NCBI GenBank assembly: GCA_009869945.1
Contig: WIXG01000105.1
Location: 157,039-221,038 of the forward strand
DNA: 64,000 bases
Direction: 5' to 3'
DNA from: Mesaphorura yosii
Lineage: Eukaryota > Arthropoda > Collembola > Poduromorpha > Tullbergiidae
Positions 14,801-24,895 of this stretch are shown in pieces (position 1 is the first letter of the stretch; each line of letters starts with the position of its first letter). Under the pieces are notes generated by a model that did no database searches, had not been told where the DNA came from, and saw only the letters and a program-made list of their open reading frames with translations. Position numbers and translations under genes: made by a program.

Positions 14801-15849
14801 CTACTCGTTCCAGCGATGAGTGCAATGTTGATTTGTACAGACGTAGTAGAGCCTCATTTCATCCTGTACGAAATATGGAGGTTACATATATACAAAATGC
14901 AATAATTGATTGATTAATGAGTTAAGTGGCTTAATTTGGCTCACCTCAGCGCGACGGGTCTGAGATTGGAAGAATACGGCCTCCTTGTTTTGGCATTTTG
15001 GACAGGGGTGGTCTTCTGTCCGTGGCAGAGTCGGATCTGACGTGACATCACTGACAATGTGCGTCAATTCACTAGAAACGGAAACAGAAAATGAGGTACT
15101 GTATGATTCGCGAGAAGTGAGAAAGAAATCCGTCTTATGTGATACAGTGTCTTGTCTTACTCGATTTCATGGGTGATTTTATTGACGTAAATGCAATTGT
15201 TGTCGGCCAGCTGCTTGTAGTCACAATTTCGGCACTGTAATTGAAAAGTAATCAGTAATCGGTATTAGCTCAAGCTACCAAAATCGAAAATGGCCAAGAA
15301 ACTGAAACTTAAGCAATAATGTACGATAAAAGGACTGAAAATGAAAGAGACAACCGGCGTCATCTTGATGCAAGCCCAGATTGCTGGATTGTTTCCATCG
15401 CAAAAATAACTATTCGAACAACTATCCAACTGGAATAAATCTAATGAATGACTTCATATCACCCACTGATCATTGACATAAGAATGATAAGAACATCAAT
15501 GATGCATAGCGCGCTGTGCAAGTGCTTAACTTTTACGATTAAGGACCGATGACGATGCAACGTTGAGCCATTTTATCGATTTTGTACTTAACTGTTAAGA
15601 GAACTTACCGCATACAGTAGGAGTCGATTCTCCTTATCTTCTTTTGCGTACAGCATGTTGTTACTGTTAAGAAATCGAAGTAACTAATGTTAGAATGGGG
15701 TTACTGTAATTATTGAGTTATTCGCATCACAATTAAATCGAGTCCTCCCATTTAACTCACCATTCTGGGCAAAACTTAATTCCGACGAAGCCAGGGCCTT
15801 GTTGTTGACCTCCTGGACCGCCTGCGTCGTAGCTGGTTGTCCGATTCAT
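14801..15849 (-). CDS. POLR2I: RNA polymerase II subunit RPB9
   Basis: Small zinc-ribbon subunit of RNA polymerase II, acting in the nucleus in start-site choice, elongation and transcript cleavage. Five exons join in frame: 15849-15761, 15663-15609, 15234-15161, 15071-14945 and 14863-14801. They give 135 residues against about 125 in vertebrates; the extra length is a Gly/Gln-rich N-terminus. The first zinc ribbon uses Cys27, 30, 49 and 52 (FCPEC and CRNC). The second uses Cys96, 99, 124 and 129 (HPCPKC and VCTNQHC). The family hallmark [12 protein letters not shown] is intact, followed by [13 protein letters not shown]. The protein ends THRWNE, like the vertebrate GHRWTE. The gene is divergent from IntS5. 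Confidence 0.97.
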
Positions 15850-16180
15850 CCTTCCTGCTTGTAATTGTTCAACTGAAAAACTGATTTAACCACAGTAAAC
15901 TATACTCAATTATTTCACGACGGACGACCAAGCCAAGTTCTTCCAAATCGCGCAGTGCAGTCGAACCGGTTGCGCTTTCATATTATAAAGATCACATCAC
16001 AAAACTCATCCTTGCGTTGGGAGACGTGATCTCTCATCGCGTCGCATCTTCTAAGTTGAATTACGGCGACTAGACTGCGACTTGACGGCACGGAGCTGGG
16101 TACTCAAACGGGAACCTAGTGATAAGGCGTTATTAAGCAGCTTTAGCTGTTTAGTGATGGTGTGTTCAGGAAGCTTCATC
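15850..16180. promoter_or_regulatory. shared upstream region of POLR2I and IntS5
   Basis: The two start codons face away from each other across 331 bases, so both promoters must overlap or share this interval unless there are hidden upstream exons. A TATTATAAAG string lies near 15981-15991. The plus-strand frame of IntS5 stays open back to an ATG at 16082, so the IntS5 start could be earlier. No proven element is visible. Confidence 0.55.
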
Positions 16181-19100
16181 ATGGACACCGGAGGAACTTC
16201 ACCTGCATCTTCATCTTCCAATGCATCGGTCTTAAAATGCATGATTGGACGGAGCTCGAACCCGACACCAGAGGAGCTGCTCCACCAGCTCCGATCGTTT
16301 CTGGTTGGATCCAAACGAGCAACTGACCTGCAAGAATGTATTTACAAGGGGCTATGGCTACTTCGACATTTGCCGGTGGCACGCGACGCTGTTTTTGACC
16401 TTATCTCAGTGATCTACGTCGACTTTGCGAATACACACTTGACTAAACTTGAGCAGGTAAGCTGAATATCATTAAAGCTGGCGGACTGCCCGGAATTTAA
16501 TGCCTCTTTGTTTTAGTTGCAGAAATGGAGTGACAAAGTAGCCCGAAATACTGCGGCGGTGGCGGACGAAGATCTGGACGAGGATGGAAATCCGGCAACT
16601 TTCAGTGCCATTGTAGACGACATTCATGCAACATTAATTTACTACCTAAACTCTTGCAATGAAATCTGGTCTCCTATACTGTCTACTTGGTCGCTGCAGC
16701 TTTTGGGCCAAATATCGACGGAGTACTCCAACCGGACAGCGATTACAAGAGCCCAAACTGTGAACGAAATCATTAAAATTTGGATCGGATCGAAGGCAAT
16801 ACAAAGTTTACTGGACATTACGTCAAAGTGCTTAAGAACTATTAATCAGTCTAGCACTAATACGTTCGTATCAGCTCTTTTGGGTGAGTTTTGTAGCAAT
16901 CAGGGTACCACAATTCTATTATTATCTACTCTACAGCTGCATTATGTGTTTAGATACGAGCGCGCAGCATAGCCCCCACTTTGATTGGGTCGTGGCCCAC
17001 GTTGGAAATTCGTACCCCCAAACTGTTGTGAATGAAGTCCTCGGGTTGGGGCTGCAACAGTTTTCTTCGACTCCGCCGCAGATTTCTAGAATACGTTCTG
17101 TCGATGGGATTCTCGGATATTTAGCTACGACGCACGCGAAAGAAGTGGAGCTGGCCTTCGATCAAACTATCCAGGTAACTTGCTGGCTGGCTGGCTGGCT
17201 GGCTGACATGTAATTCTTTTCTGTCGGTGTAACGAAACCTGTACTAATTAATTGCAATTGTATTGCTTGCATTTAGAGCGGACTGTCTTCGATGAGCCAA
17301 ACTGCAGAGAATTATGCGATCCCTTTCTTGTTGCGACTGTGTTCGTCATCCGTTCCATTGCTGGATGTCTTGCTTGACTGTGCGATCCCGAAAGGTAAGA
17401 GGCTTGGTGTGGAGAGTGCAGAATGGTGCAATTGCGTTTACGAATTTTAATATAATTAAAGTTTTGTCTCCGTTAGTTAATGAAGACACCCTCAGAACAA
17501 TTGGACGATTATTTCCTCAATGGGTCGCGCTCCACTTTGGAGGAAACGTAAAGATGCTCATTGATCTCATCACGCACTCGATTCTCAAAAGCAAACGGGG
17601 ACCAAAGGCACTTGTTATGCTGATCTACGGTTGCAAAACGTGGGATGGGTTGGTCGGAGTGAATGCGCGACTTCTTCTGGGTAAGATTAATTCAGGAACT
17701 TTGATTAACAGACTGAAATAAGGCCGGAAATATAGAAATCATGCTTTATGTATTCGCGTTCGTTTCAGACCAATTTGTAATGGAGCTGTCAACCATCCAC
17801 TACGATTTGGACTCCCCGCACAAGAATTTTTCTTGCATCGCAGAACTGCGTGACAACGCCGAAATGCTTCTGCCTTTCTTAACCGACTCCGATCCACAAA
17901 TTGCGAGATCGACGAAGCAAATTATTAAAGTCATAGCGTACTACCAGACATTTTCGCCTGGAGAAAAGGCGATTGTCCACTACATCCGATTTTCGACGTG
18001 TGATTCACATCTGTGGCACCTCGCCAGCCTGATCAGCGCGCTGGAGGTCATGCACCCAAACATTCTGACCGAAGCGGTGCTCACGCTCACGGTCAAGTCT
18101 GGCCTGTTAAACGCTGAGAAGAAATCTGAGCCAGAAAATCTGAGGCAATGGAAAAACGTGTTGCGGCTGGTCAAATCTGAAGTTCTCCCACAATTTCCAG
18201 TGAAAACCGGATTTTCTCAAGTCATCCGCGAAAATCTAACACGATTCACGCCGTTCCTCGACGTCCGTAAGCCGAATTTTTGCATTGAAGAGGCGACGAT
18301 CATAATCGAGATGCTGGCGAACATCGGCGGTGGCGGCGGGCTCACGCGCAAAGTTCGGTTTGGAACTCTGCTGACACTCGAGCGGTACCTCGTCGATTTG
18401 CTCTTCAAAGTGCTCGAGGCCACGGCCCCCGAAAACCGCCAAGAAAAAATTCTAACCGTCTGCAACATTTCCAAGCTGCTCTTCGACCTCGCCTCCGTCC
18501 CGGCGATTCAGAACGACGCACTCCGGAGCCTCGTCCAGTCTTCCCTCAACCCAGAGTGCAAAGACCTGTTCAAGAATATTCGGACGCGCACGTCGATGGT
18601 GACGTCGATGAACTGCGAGAGCAACCTGACCGACAGCGACGAGTACAAACCGGAGCGGTTCACAATGTACGTCTCGCTCCTCAACGAAAACTTCAAGCGC
18701 CGATCGAGCTCGAACATTATGCGCGTGCAGTCGAGCAGTTTCCATTCGGGGCGACTCGCGAAGCAGAATTTTATAAACTCGGACTCTATGTCGAAGATTG
18801 AAGTGAAAGAGAATCCCGACTGGAATTTGAATGTGGAGCTGTTTCTTGGCGTCCTACTGAACGTATGCATGACGGAGACGTCGGCGTACCCGAACGGCGG
18901 TGGCGTCAGCGGGGGGAAAAATGGAGTGGGCATGGACTTGGACGGCCCTGTTCGAAACGGGCACGGACACGCGTTTCCGGAGTCAAGGAAAGACAGAGAA
19001 GCAACCTCCTCCAGCGGCGGCGGCAGGAGCACGCCAGTGCCAGTGACTGATTGCGGAGTTTCGATTGAGGCGATGAGAAAAATTGCACTCCTGATGGTCG

Positions 19101-19908
19101 AAATTGTGTCGCCCGACGTAATGTTCAATGGTCTACCATGGCCAGACGAAGAATTCAGCAAGGTAACTATGCAACTAATTTAATTAATGGACGCGGCGGA
19201 CGCTGGCATTAAGAAAAACGAATGATTTTTGAATTTTCGCGCGTGTGCTCACTTTTGCTTGTATTCTCAGTTGCAAGCAGAACGGGATTTGCAAATACGG
19301 CGGGCCTTCGAAGACCATCCTTATCTCTGGGACTTGCTCGAGCTCGTGGCCCACCACTGCCCTTCGCTGTGTTATTGTTCTGTGCTCCTTCGGGCGCTCA
19401 TGGCGGCTTTGATGGCTCATTGGGCGTCACAGGTAAGTCTCCCATATAAATTAAGGTTCAAAGTTCAAAGACTCCTTTGCTAATTGACCCTGAGTTTGAC
19501 CGCTGATTTGTGATTTCACAGGACATCAAAGTCTCTCGCACTCCGCTTCAGCTGCAGTGGACCCTCCGCCTCATCGAAATAATGAAAACCGGCCAGCTCA
19601 TCCCTCCGCCGCTCTGCCACATTGGAAAGTTGTTGCCCGAGCTGAAATCCACAGAAGCCTTCCTGCTCCTGAAGGATATTTGGTGGTACATGAAAGTCAA
19701 CGTCCCCGTGCCCACGGCCTTCATCCGTGACTCGGCGACGAAGAAATACATCCGGAATTCAGACTTCCTTAAAATCGACCCGGTCTTCACGGAAAAACTG
19801 CGGCTCGTCGTGCTGAATAACGTCGCGACGTTTGGCCATCTGTATTGTAAATTATTTCCCACGGATATCGACATTGACGATGACGACGCCATCGAAGTGC
19901 TAAACTAA
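16181..19908 (+). CDS. IntS5: Integrator complex subunit 5
   Basis: Helical scaffold subunit of the nuclear Integrator complex, which cleaves snRNA 3' ends and terminates paused RNA polymerase II. Eight exons keep frame: 16181-16456, 16517-16883, 16954-17174, 17277-17394, 17477-17680, 17769-19162, 19271-19432 and 19522-19908. They give 1042 residues, against about 1019 in human. Diagnostic matches to human INTS5 from memory are HSPHFDWVVAHVGNSYP, VDGILGYLA, LPWPDEEF, and LCYCSVLLRALMAALMAHW near the C-terminus. The C-terminus is acidic. A Gly/Ser-rich insert sits near residues 780-830 in exon 6 (around 18890-19040). I chose the ATG at 16181, which opens MDTGGTSP; an in-frame ATG at 16082 is possible. 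The tail faces the RFX gene. Confidence 0.95.
17183..17205 (+). repeat. (CTGG)n tetranucleotide repeat in IntS5 intron 3
   Basis: About five to six CTGG units directly after the intron 3 donor. Simple microsatellite, likely length-variable. Confidence 0.85.
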
Positions 19909-19945
19909 GCAAATTAACTTTGTATAAACCGGAAATATAGTAACG

Positions 19946-19951
19946 TTTATT
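19946..19951 (-). terminator. candidate polyadenylation signal of the RFX gene
   Basis: Reads AATAAA on the minus strand, about 107 bases past the RFX stop codon and only 38 bases past the IntS5 stop on the other strand. The two 3' UTRs therefore probably overlap. Confidence 0.55.
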
Positions 19952-20057
19952 AACATAATTGCTTGAGAGAGAAACAATGAAATAATACAGCATTTTCTTT
20001 TTTCTATTCTGTAATTCACAAATCAACTGCTCGGAAAGAAATACACCTTTGCCTAAT

Positions 20058-21878
20058 TTACACCGACATCGACTCCACCATATTTTCTGTTCCTTCTTCT
20101 CCAGTTTCTCCAGCCTCCGCGTCCACGCCTCCTTCGTCTTGCCTGCCACCTGCGTCTGCTTGTTCGATCAGCGACTTGTTTCTGGTGTAGTTCAGATGAT
20201 AATTCTGTGATTCCTTGGCAGAGATTCCGCTTGGGTGTCCGTAATACGAAGGAAGGTCGTTGAGGTCCACGAATTTTAGTGTCGAGGTTGGTTTGAGCAC
20301 CAGGCCAGAGTAATGATATCTTGAACGTCCACGAGTTCCCAAACGTCGAGTTTCGATCCCCAAGAAGACTGATCGAATGAGTTTCCCGAACGATGCTGCG
20401 TTGAGGGGCTCCAGCCCGTGGAAGTTGCAGTGCTCCATGTAATGGAAATACACAGCCGATCGTGGAATGCTTCCGCTCTTGTCCGTCTTGAAATTGTTCA
20501 TCAGCCATTGGACCTGAGAATAAACAGCATGAGCAATTAAAATTAAAATCTCATGCGGAAATTCGATGTGAGTGCGTATTTCTTACGGTCAAAGAAGAAA
20601 ACTGCATTGGAGTCGAGGCACAGCCACTGCGTTTCGGTGTCACGCGGAACATTGACCGCTGCTGGAAGTTGGCGGAATTTAGTGGAGACAACGGGTCGAA
20701 AGCCAATTCATTTCTGCACAAGAAATTCAGGACCACAAAGTGTTCCTCCATTTCCTCTCCGTCGTCCATGCCTCCAAATTGTTCAGGTTGGTTCTGGTCC
20801 TGATTCTCCTTTTCCTGCTCAACCTTCGTGAAATACTCCTTCAAAGCTTGCAGCCGTTTCTAAAATTGAAATCCAGTCGTAATCAGCGAACGTCTCGTAA
20901 AGTTCAAAGATAGCTCGAGCTTGCGAAGATCGTGGACTTTACCTTCGCGTAGAATTCCCTCAGCCGTCCCGTATTCGTTGGCGGACGAGGAATTGTTCTG
21001 ATGTAATTCGCCGCTCGTTCTTTGTAAGTGTGCGAGTACGTGTTTCTTGGAACATTTCTTGTAATGTTAAAGTCCACTGTGAATGTTGGCGGATTCGTCA
21101 TTGACGTGCGGCTGGGATGGCCGTAGTACGACGGAAGTTCGTTAACGTCGATGTACTTCAGCGTGGATGTTGGTTTCAGGACCAGCCCAGAGTAATGGTA
21201 ACGAGACTTGCCGCGAGTTCCCAGGCGCCGAGTTTCGATGCGGAGGAATACGGATCTGATGAGCTTCCCGAAAGACGCTGCGTTCAAGGGCTCCAAGCCG
21301 TGTTGCTTGCAGTGCTCGATGTAGTGGTAATAGACGGTCGAACGTGGAATGCTTCCGTTCTTATCAGTTTGGTAATTCTTCATCAGCCATTGCACCTGTA
21401 ATCAGTAAAGTAGTGGATGAGATCGACTTTTACGAGTTTACACTTGAGCCTGGTGTTAAACTTACTGTCAAAGAAGAAAATGGCATCGCAGCCGGAACTG
21501 GAGCGACCACCGGCGCTGGTTGACCTTGAGCTTGATCACCATCATTTTCTGTGCCTGCCGTATTCTCAGCTGAATTTGGTGCATTTTCGGAAGCTGCCGG
21601 CTTGTTCTTTCCTGTGCCAATGACGACGACTTTTTCCTCAATTTCTCCATAATCTTGCCAGGAGTGAAGTTGTCCGGCTACCGCCGGAGGGTCCATATTC
21701 TCTTGACCCAAACATGCCTGCAGGCACTGATAACGTCTCTGCAGTGCAAGAAGGTCGGTCATTAAACATGACGACAAAGAAACCGACCCCAACGTCTCTG
21801 ATCAGTCGATAATGCACTTACCATTGCAACTTCATCGCGAAGAGGTCTTTGGCCCACGACGACCGCGGTTGTCTCCAT
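20058..21878 (-). CDS. tandem RFX DNA-binding domain transcription factor
   Basis: Predicted nuclear DNA-binding protein. Five exons, all in phase 0: 21878-21822, 21738-21466, 21395-20943, 20859-20587 and 20513-20058, giving 503 residues. Exons 3 and 5 each start with VQWLM and encode a full RFX winged helix (about residues 111-190 and 353-432). Both contain IPRS, NAASFGKLIRSVF, the recognition stretch ETRRLGTRG, and YHYSGL (YHYYG in most RFX proteins). The two domains match at 80 of 95 positions. Exons 2 and 4 are both 273 bases and end FSSLT, so an exon pair was duplicated. The extended dimerisation region of RFX1-3 is not visible. The start codon follows directly on an in-frame stop. Two separate genes are unlikely because exon 3 has a good donor and no in-frame stop before it. 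Confidence 0.9.
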
Positions 21879-22612
21879 TCAGAAGGCAGTAGGTCGGTCC
21901 TGTTCCCGTTCCAGTGTAGAGTAGCGTAAATGCGTCGATGTACGATGTGGTCTTGACTGACCGCCGCGTCTTGACAACGTGTTCAAGATCAAACCCACGA
22001 GAACCAGTTCCAGTACGTTCGAACTTCTGTATCAATGCACTGCAATAAAGGGTCAAGTCGAAGATCCATGAAGAAGTACACCGCACACGAAAGGCGAAAG
22101 ACGAATCTCCATGGATTCTGATGAATGGAGGCACACACGGCACGACTTGAAAAGGCTGCCTACCGGCCTGGATGCTGGTTGTCAAAGAAATTAAGACTTG
22201 ATGGAGGAAGAATTGGCTGCCCGTATCGCTGGGTGTTCTCTTTTTATGTTTTTCTGTCTTCTGCGACTGAAATGAATATGGAAGTTGAATCAAACACAGG
22301 AACGAGATCGTTTGCACTGTGCACCGAGAAGGCCATCCTTCCCTTATGATTGGAAACCAGAATCTTTCAAGCATTTCTAGTAAATGTCATTGATATGTTT
22401 GCTTCAAATGGCTTTTATGATTGCAGGGCAGCGGCTTTGGTTGTAGTGCTCCATTTCCCACGCACTTGTTTGTCGTCTTCGACTCGTCCAGGATTTGTTT
22501 TCCGTCAATAAATTCACATTTCTCGAAGCAAATTAGAACCTGATAGTAATTCCAGATACAAGTTCTGTCTTTGGAAGATCTGACATCTGCACTTTAGGAC
22601 GATTAACGGACG
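21879..22612. promoter_or_regulatory. region between divergent RFX and orphan genes
   Basis: 734 bases between two start codons pointing away from each other. It must carry 5' UTRs and promoters of both genes. I could not place a convincing TATA box or initiator. The minus-strand open frame through 21832-22374 is not in frame with the RFX coding exon. Confidence 0.45.
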
Positions 22613-23479
22613 ATGGAGACGAAGGTTAAAGTTAAAGGTAAGTTCAATTTCATAATTTGCCGAATCTGGTGGTCGAAATTGAAATTACTGATCTCAGCTC
22701 ACACTCTGCTCTGTGCAGGCAGGCTCTACAGTCCATTTCAGGCACGAATTCAGTCGCTTCCAGAAGAAATGGAAATAGAATTGAACTCTTGGTCTAGAGA
22801 ATCATCATCAGAGTCACAGTTGCCGCCAAATCTCGGACGACTGGAACCAGCACTGGCATTGACACGTACTGGACAGTCTCCATTGGAAGCGAGTTCCGCT
22901 GATGCTGAAGGTAGAACTAGGGCTAGCGATCTCGCCCATGAGCCAACTACTGCCACTGTCACTGATCCGCCACGGCCACGGCCATTTTATCTACTTCGAG
23001 TACTTGCAAACAACGACACGAACGACCCGCAATCGCGAATGAACTCAAAGGATAAGGTCAAGATAAGCAAGATGATCGCTTTCATTCAGCGCAAGTCGAC
23101 AAAAGAGAAGCGAAAGGCGCATGAAAAAGAAATGAAGCCGAACAAGCTCAAGAGGAAACAGGCTCTCTCGCAATTCCTGAAAGGCGTGCCTGGAGACGAC
23201 CTTGACATTCCAGCGTCTGCATCAGATCCTTGCAGCAGCAGCGGAATGGGCCTTCGCCTTCGTGACGCAGCCAAGAATCGGCTCACTGCTCGCAAAGAAA
23301 TTTTGCCACTCACGACTCTGGAGTTGGCTGGATTTCGTCTCTTGCCTGGGCCATTGACATCGGGAACGGGGACGGCGCCTGACCGAGCCGAAAAATTAGA
23401 AGAGTCGTCGTTGCTTAGCCCCAGGCTTCCGACCCAGCAGTCAGTAACAGCAGCAAAGAAGGAGACCAGCAATAATTGA
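22613..23479 (+). CDS. basic protein of unknown function
   Basis: I do not recognise this protein. The preferred model has two exons, 22613-22637 and 22719-23479, giving 261 residues. The 81-base intron has GTAAGTTC and CTGTGCAG ends, and its length is divisible by three, so the unspliced reading stays open (288 residues). The spliced N-terminus is METKVKVKGRLYSPFQ. A middle Ser/Thr/Pro-rich part is followed by a Lys/Arg-rich block (KISKMIAFIQRKSTKEKRK, then KPNKLKRKQALSQFL), which could be nuclear localisation or RNA-binding sequence. The C-terminal part contains LRLRDAAKNRLTARKE. No catalytic motif is visible. Possible polyadenylation signals follow at 23507 and 23609, supporting a real transcription unit. 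Further introns cannot be excluded. Confidence 0.65.
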   Translation: METKVKVKGKFNFIICRIWWSKLKLLISAHTLLCAGRLYSPFQARIQSLPEEMEIELNSWSRESSSESQLPPNLGRLEPALALTRTGQSPLEASSADAEGRTRASDLAHEPTTATVTDPPRPRPFYLLRVLANNDTNDPQSRMNSKDKVKISKMIAFIQRKSTKEKRKAHEKEMKPNKLKRKQALSQFLKGVPGDDLDIPASASDPCSSSGMGLRLRDAAKNRLTARKEILPLTTLELAGFRLLPGPLTSGTGTAPDRAEKLEESSLLSPRLPTQQSVTAAKKETSNN

Positions 23480-23506
23480 CATTTTTGGACATGATTTTAC
23501 GTTTCC

Positions 23507-23614
23507 ATTAAATCTTTTATTTTATAAATGTCAATGCGAATGCTTTTTTAAAAAGCAGCAACACAAAATGTCCAATTTATTTGTTCCAGAATTAGCATTA
23601 ATGGCGTAAATAAA
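23507..23614 (+). terminator. candidate polyadenylation signals of the orphan gene
   Basis: ATTAAA at 23507-23512 and AATAAA at 23609-23614, 28 and 130 bases after the stop codon. The AT-rich setting fits a 3' end. Confidence 0.5.
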
Positions 23615-24520
23615 AGGTTACAAAAATGAGAAGACTCGGTAAGGAAAGACGGACGAAAGAGAGATCTCTTGGCTAATCTGGGCTAGCATTTCGCAAGCGG
23701 CAAAAAGTCAACAACGAAAATTCGCAAGACACTGCAAATCTGCAAAATGACATCACAAACTGAATGCTGAACGAATTATTATTAACGTTATCAGCCCGTA
23801 AGCTATTCGATTTGACTATTGGACCATTTATCCACGTCCATCATTCTTTATTTGATTGGTCGCCCGCGGTGTGCCCCGTCCTGTTCATTTACAAAAGGGC
23901 GCAGTTGGTTTTCTCCCTGAACGGGTTATTCTTCGACGGATGAAACCCGTTTATCAGGCAATCTTCACGCTGGTGCTCCGTCACGAATCTCTGCAATTAA
24001 ACATGCCATTGTTTAAGACCTCTGTTTAGGAAAACTTTGCACACCGCTAAAAGGTAGGATTTTGATCACTCCATGCAATTTGAATTTGATGCACTAATTC
24101 GATTACAATTCCTAAATAATTACTCGCTCAATCGATCAACTTCATGCGCTTCATGGGTGGGAAACTGTTCTAGAAGCCGCAATTGTTGACTTCGGCTAGA
24201 AAAGAATAGACGACTTGTGAGCTACAAGAAAGAGTACTTGGGATAATTAATTTAATTAACCAGTGCCAATTGAGTGCATGCACAAAAAGCATAAGAAAAC
24301 ACAACATCAAACACGTAATAGACTTAATTGACAGGTAACGTTAAAGTACTAACCCCAGAGCCGAACATCGACGGACCACGATCACGTAGGAACCTTCGGG
24401 CCAGAAGCGAGGACAAAATCCGATACGAATGACATGAAACGGTGAATAAATCGAAATCGACCGCACACAGTGCACCAGAACGCATTTGAATTTGTATTTG
24501 GATCAGCTGCTGCCGCTAAA
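23615..24520. other. intergenic, no gene seen
   Basis: Lies between two convergent 3' ends (orphan gene on plus, G-gamma on minus). AT-rich, without open frames, RNA genes or clear repeats. Confidence 0.6.
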
Positions 24521-24526
24521 TTTATT
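24521..24526 (-). terminator. candidate polyadenylation signal of the G-gamma gene
   Basis: AATAAA on the minus strand, about 370 bases past the stop codon of the G-gamma gene. Confidence 0.35.
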
Positions 24527-24895
24527 AGACGTACTTAACAAAACAATAGCAGTACAATTGATTACAAGCCAGACTACATGACTTAATTTAACGTAACGTA
24601 ATTAAATAGAGAGTCGTAAGCAAATGGTGACGATTGACAAATAAGACAAGAGACCGAGCCGCCCTCAATTAAGCCTGCCTACTGCCTACGTGTTTTGGAC
24701 GCCAGAACAAATAAAATAAAAGCTAACCCCTAAAAACTGAAGATCTCAGGAGAATGTCTCCATTTACTCTCACGTTAGCAGAGCAGAAATTCATTGATGA
24801 ACACAATGCTTGGAACTAGAAAGATAAGCTCAGCTACTCTATCAGTAACCAGTTAGAGTACTTTTTAGAGAGTTGCTTGGAAACAAGTGCACAAT

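Noticed and set aside
18508-19161. 217-codon open frame on the minus strand
   Set aside because: Antisense to IntS5 exon 6, which is firmly identified.
20058-21395. Two separate tandem RFX genes
   Set aside because: The second linker exon has no start codon of its own at its 5' end, and exon 3 has a consensus donor in the right phase. A single chain is simpler.
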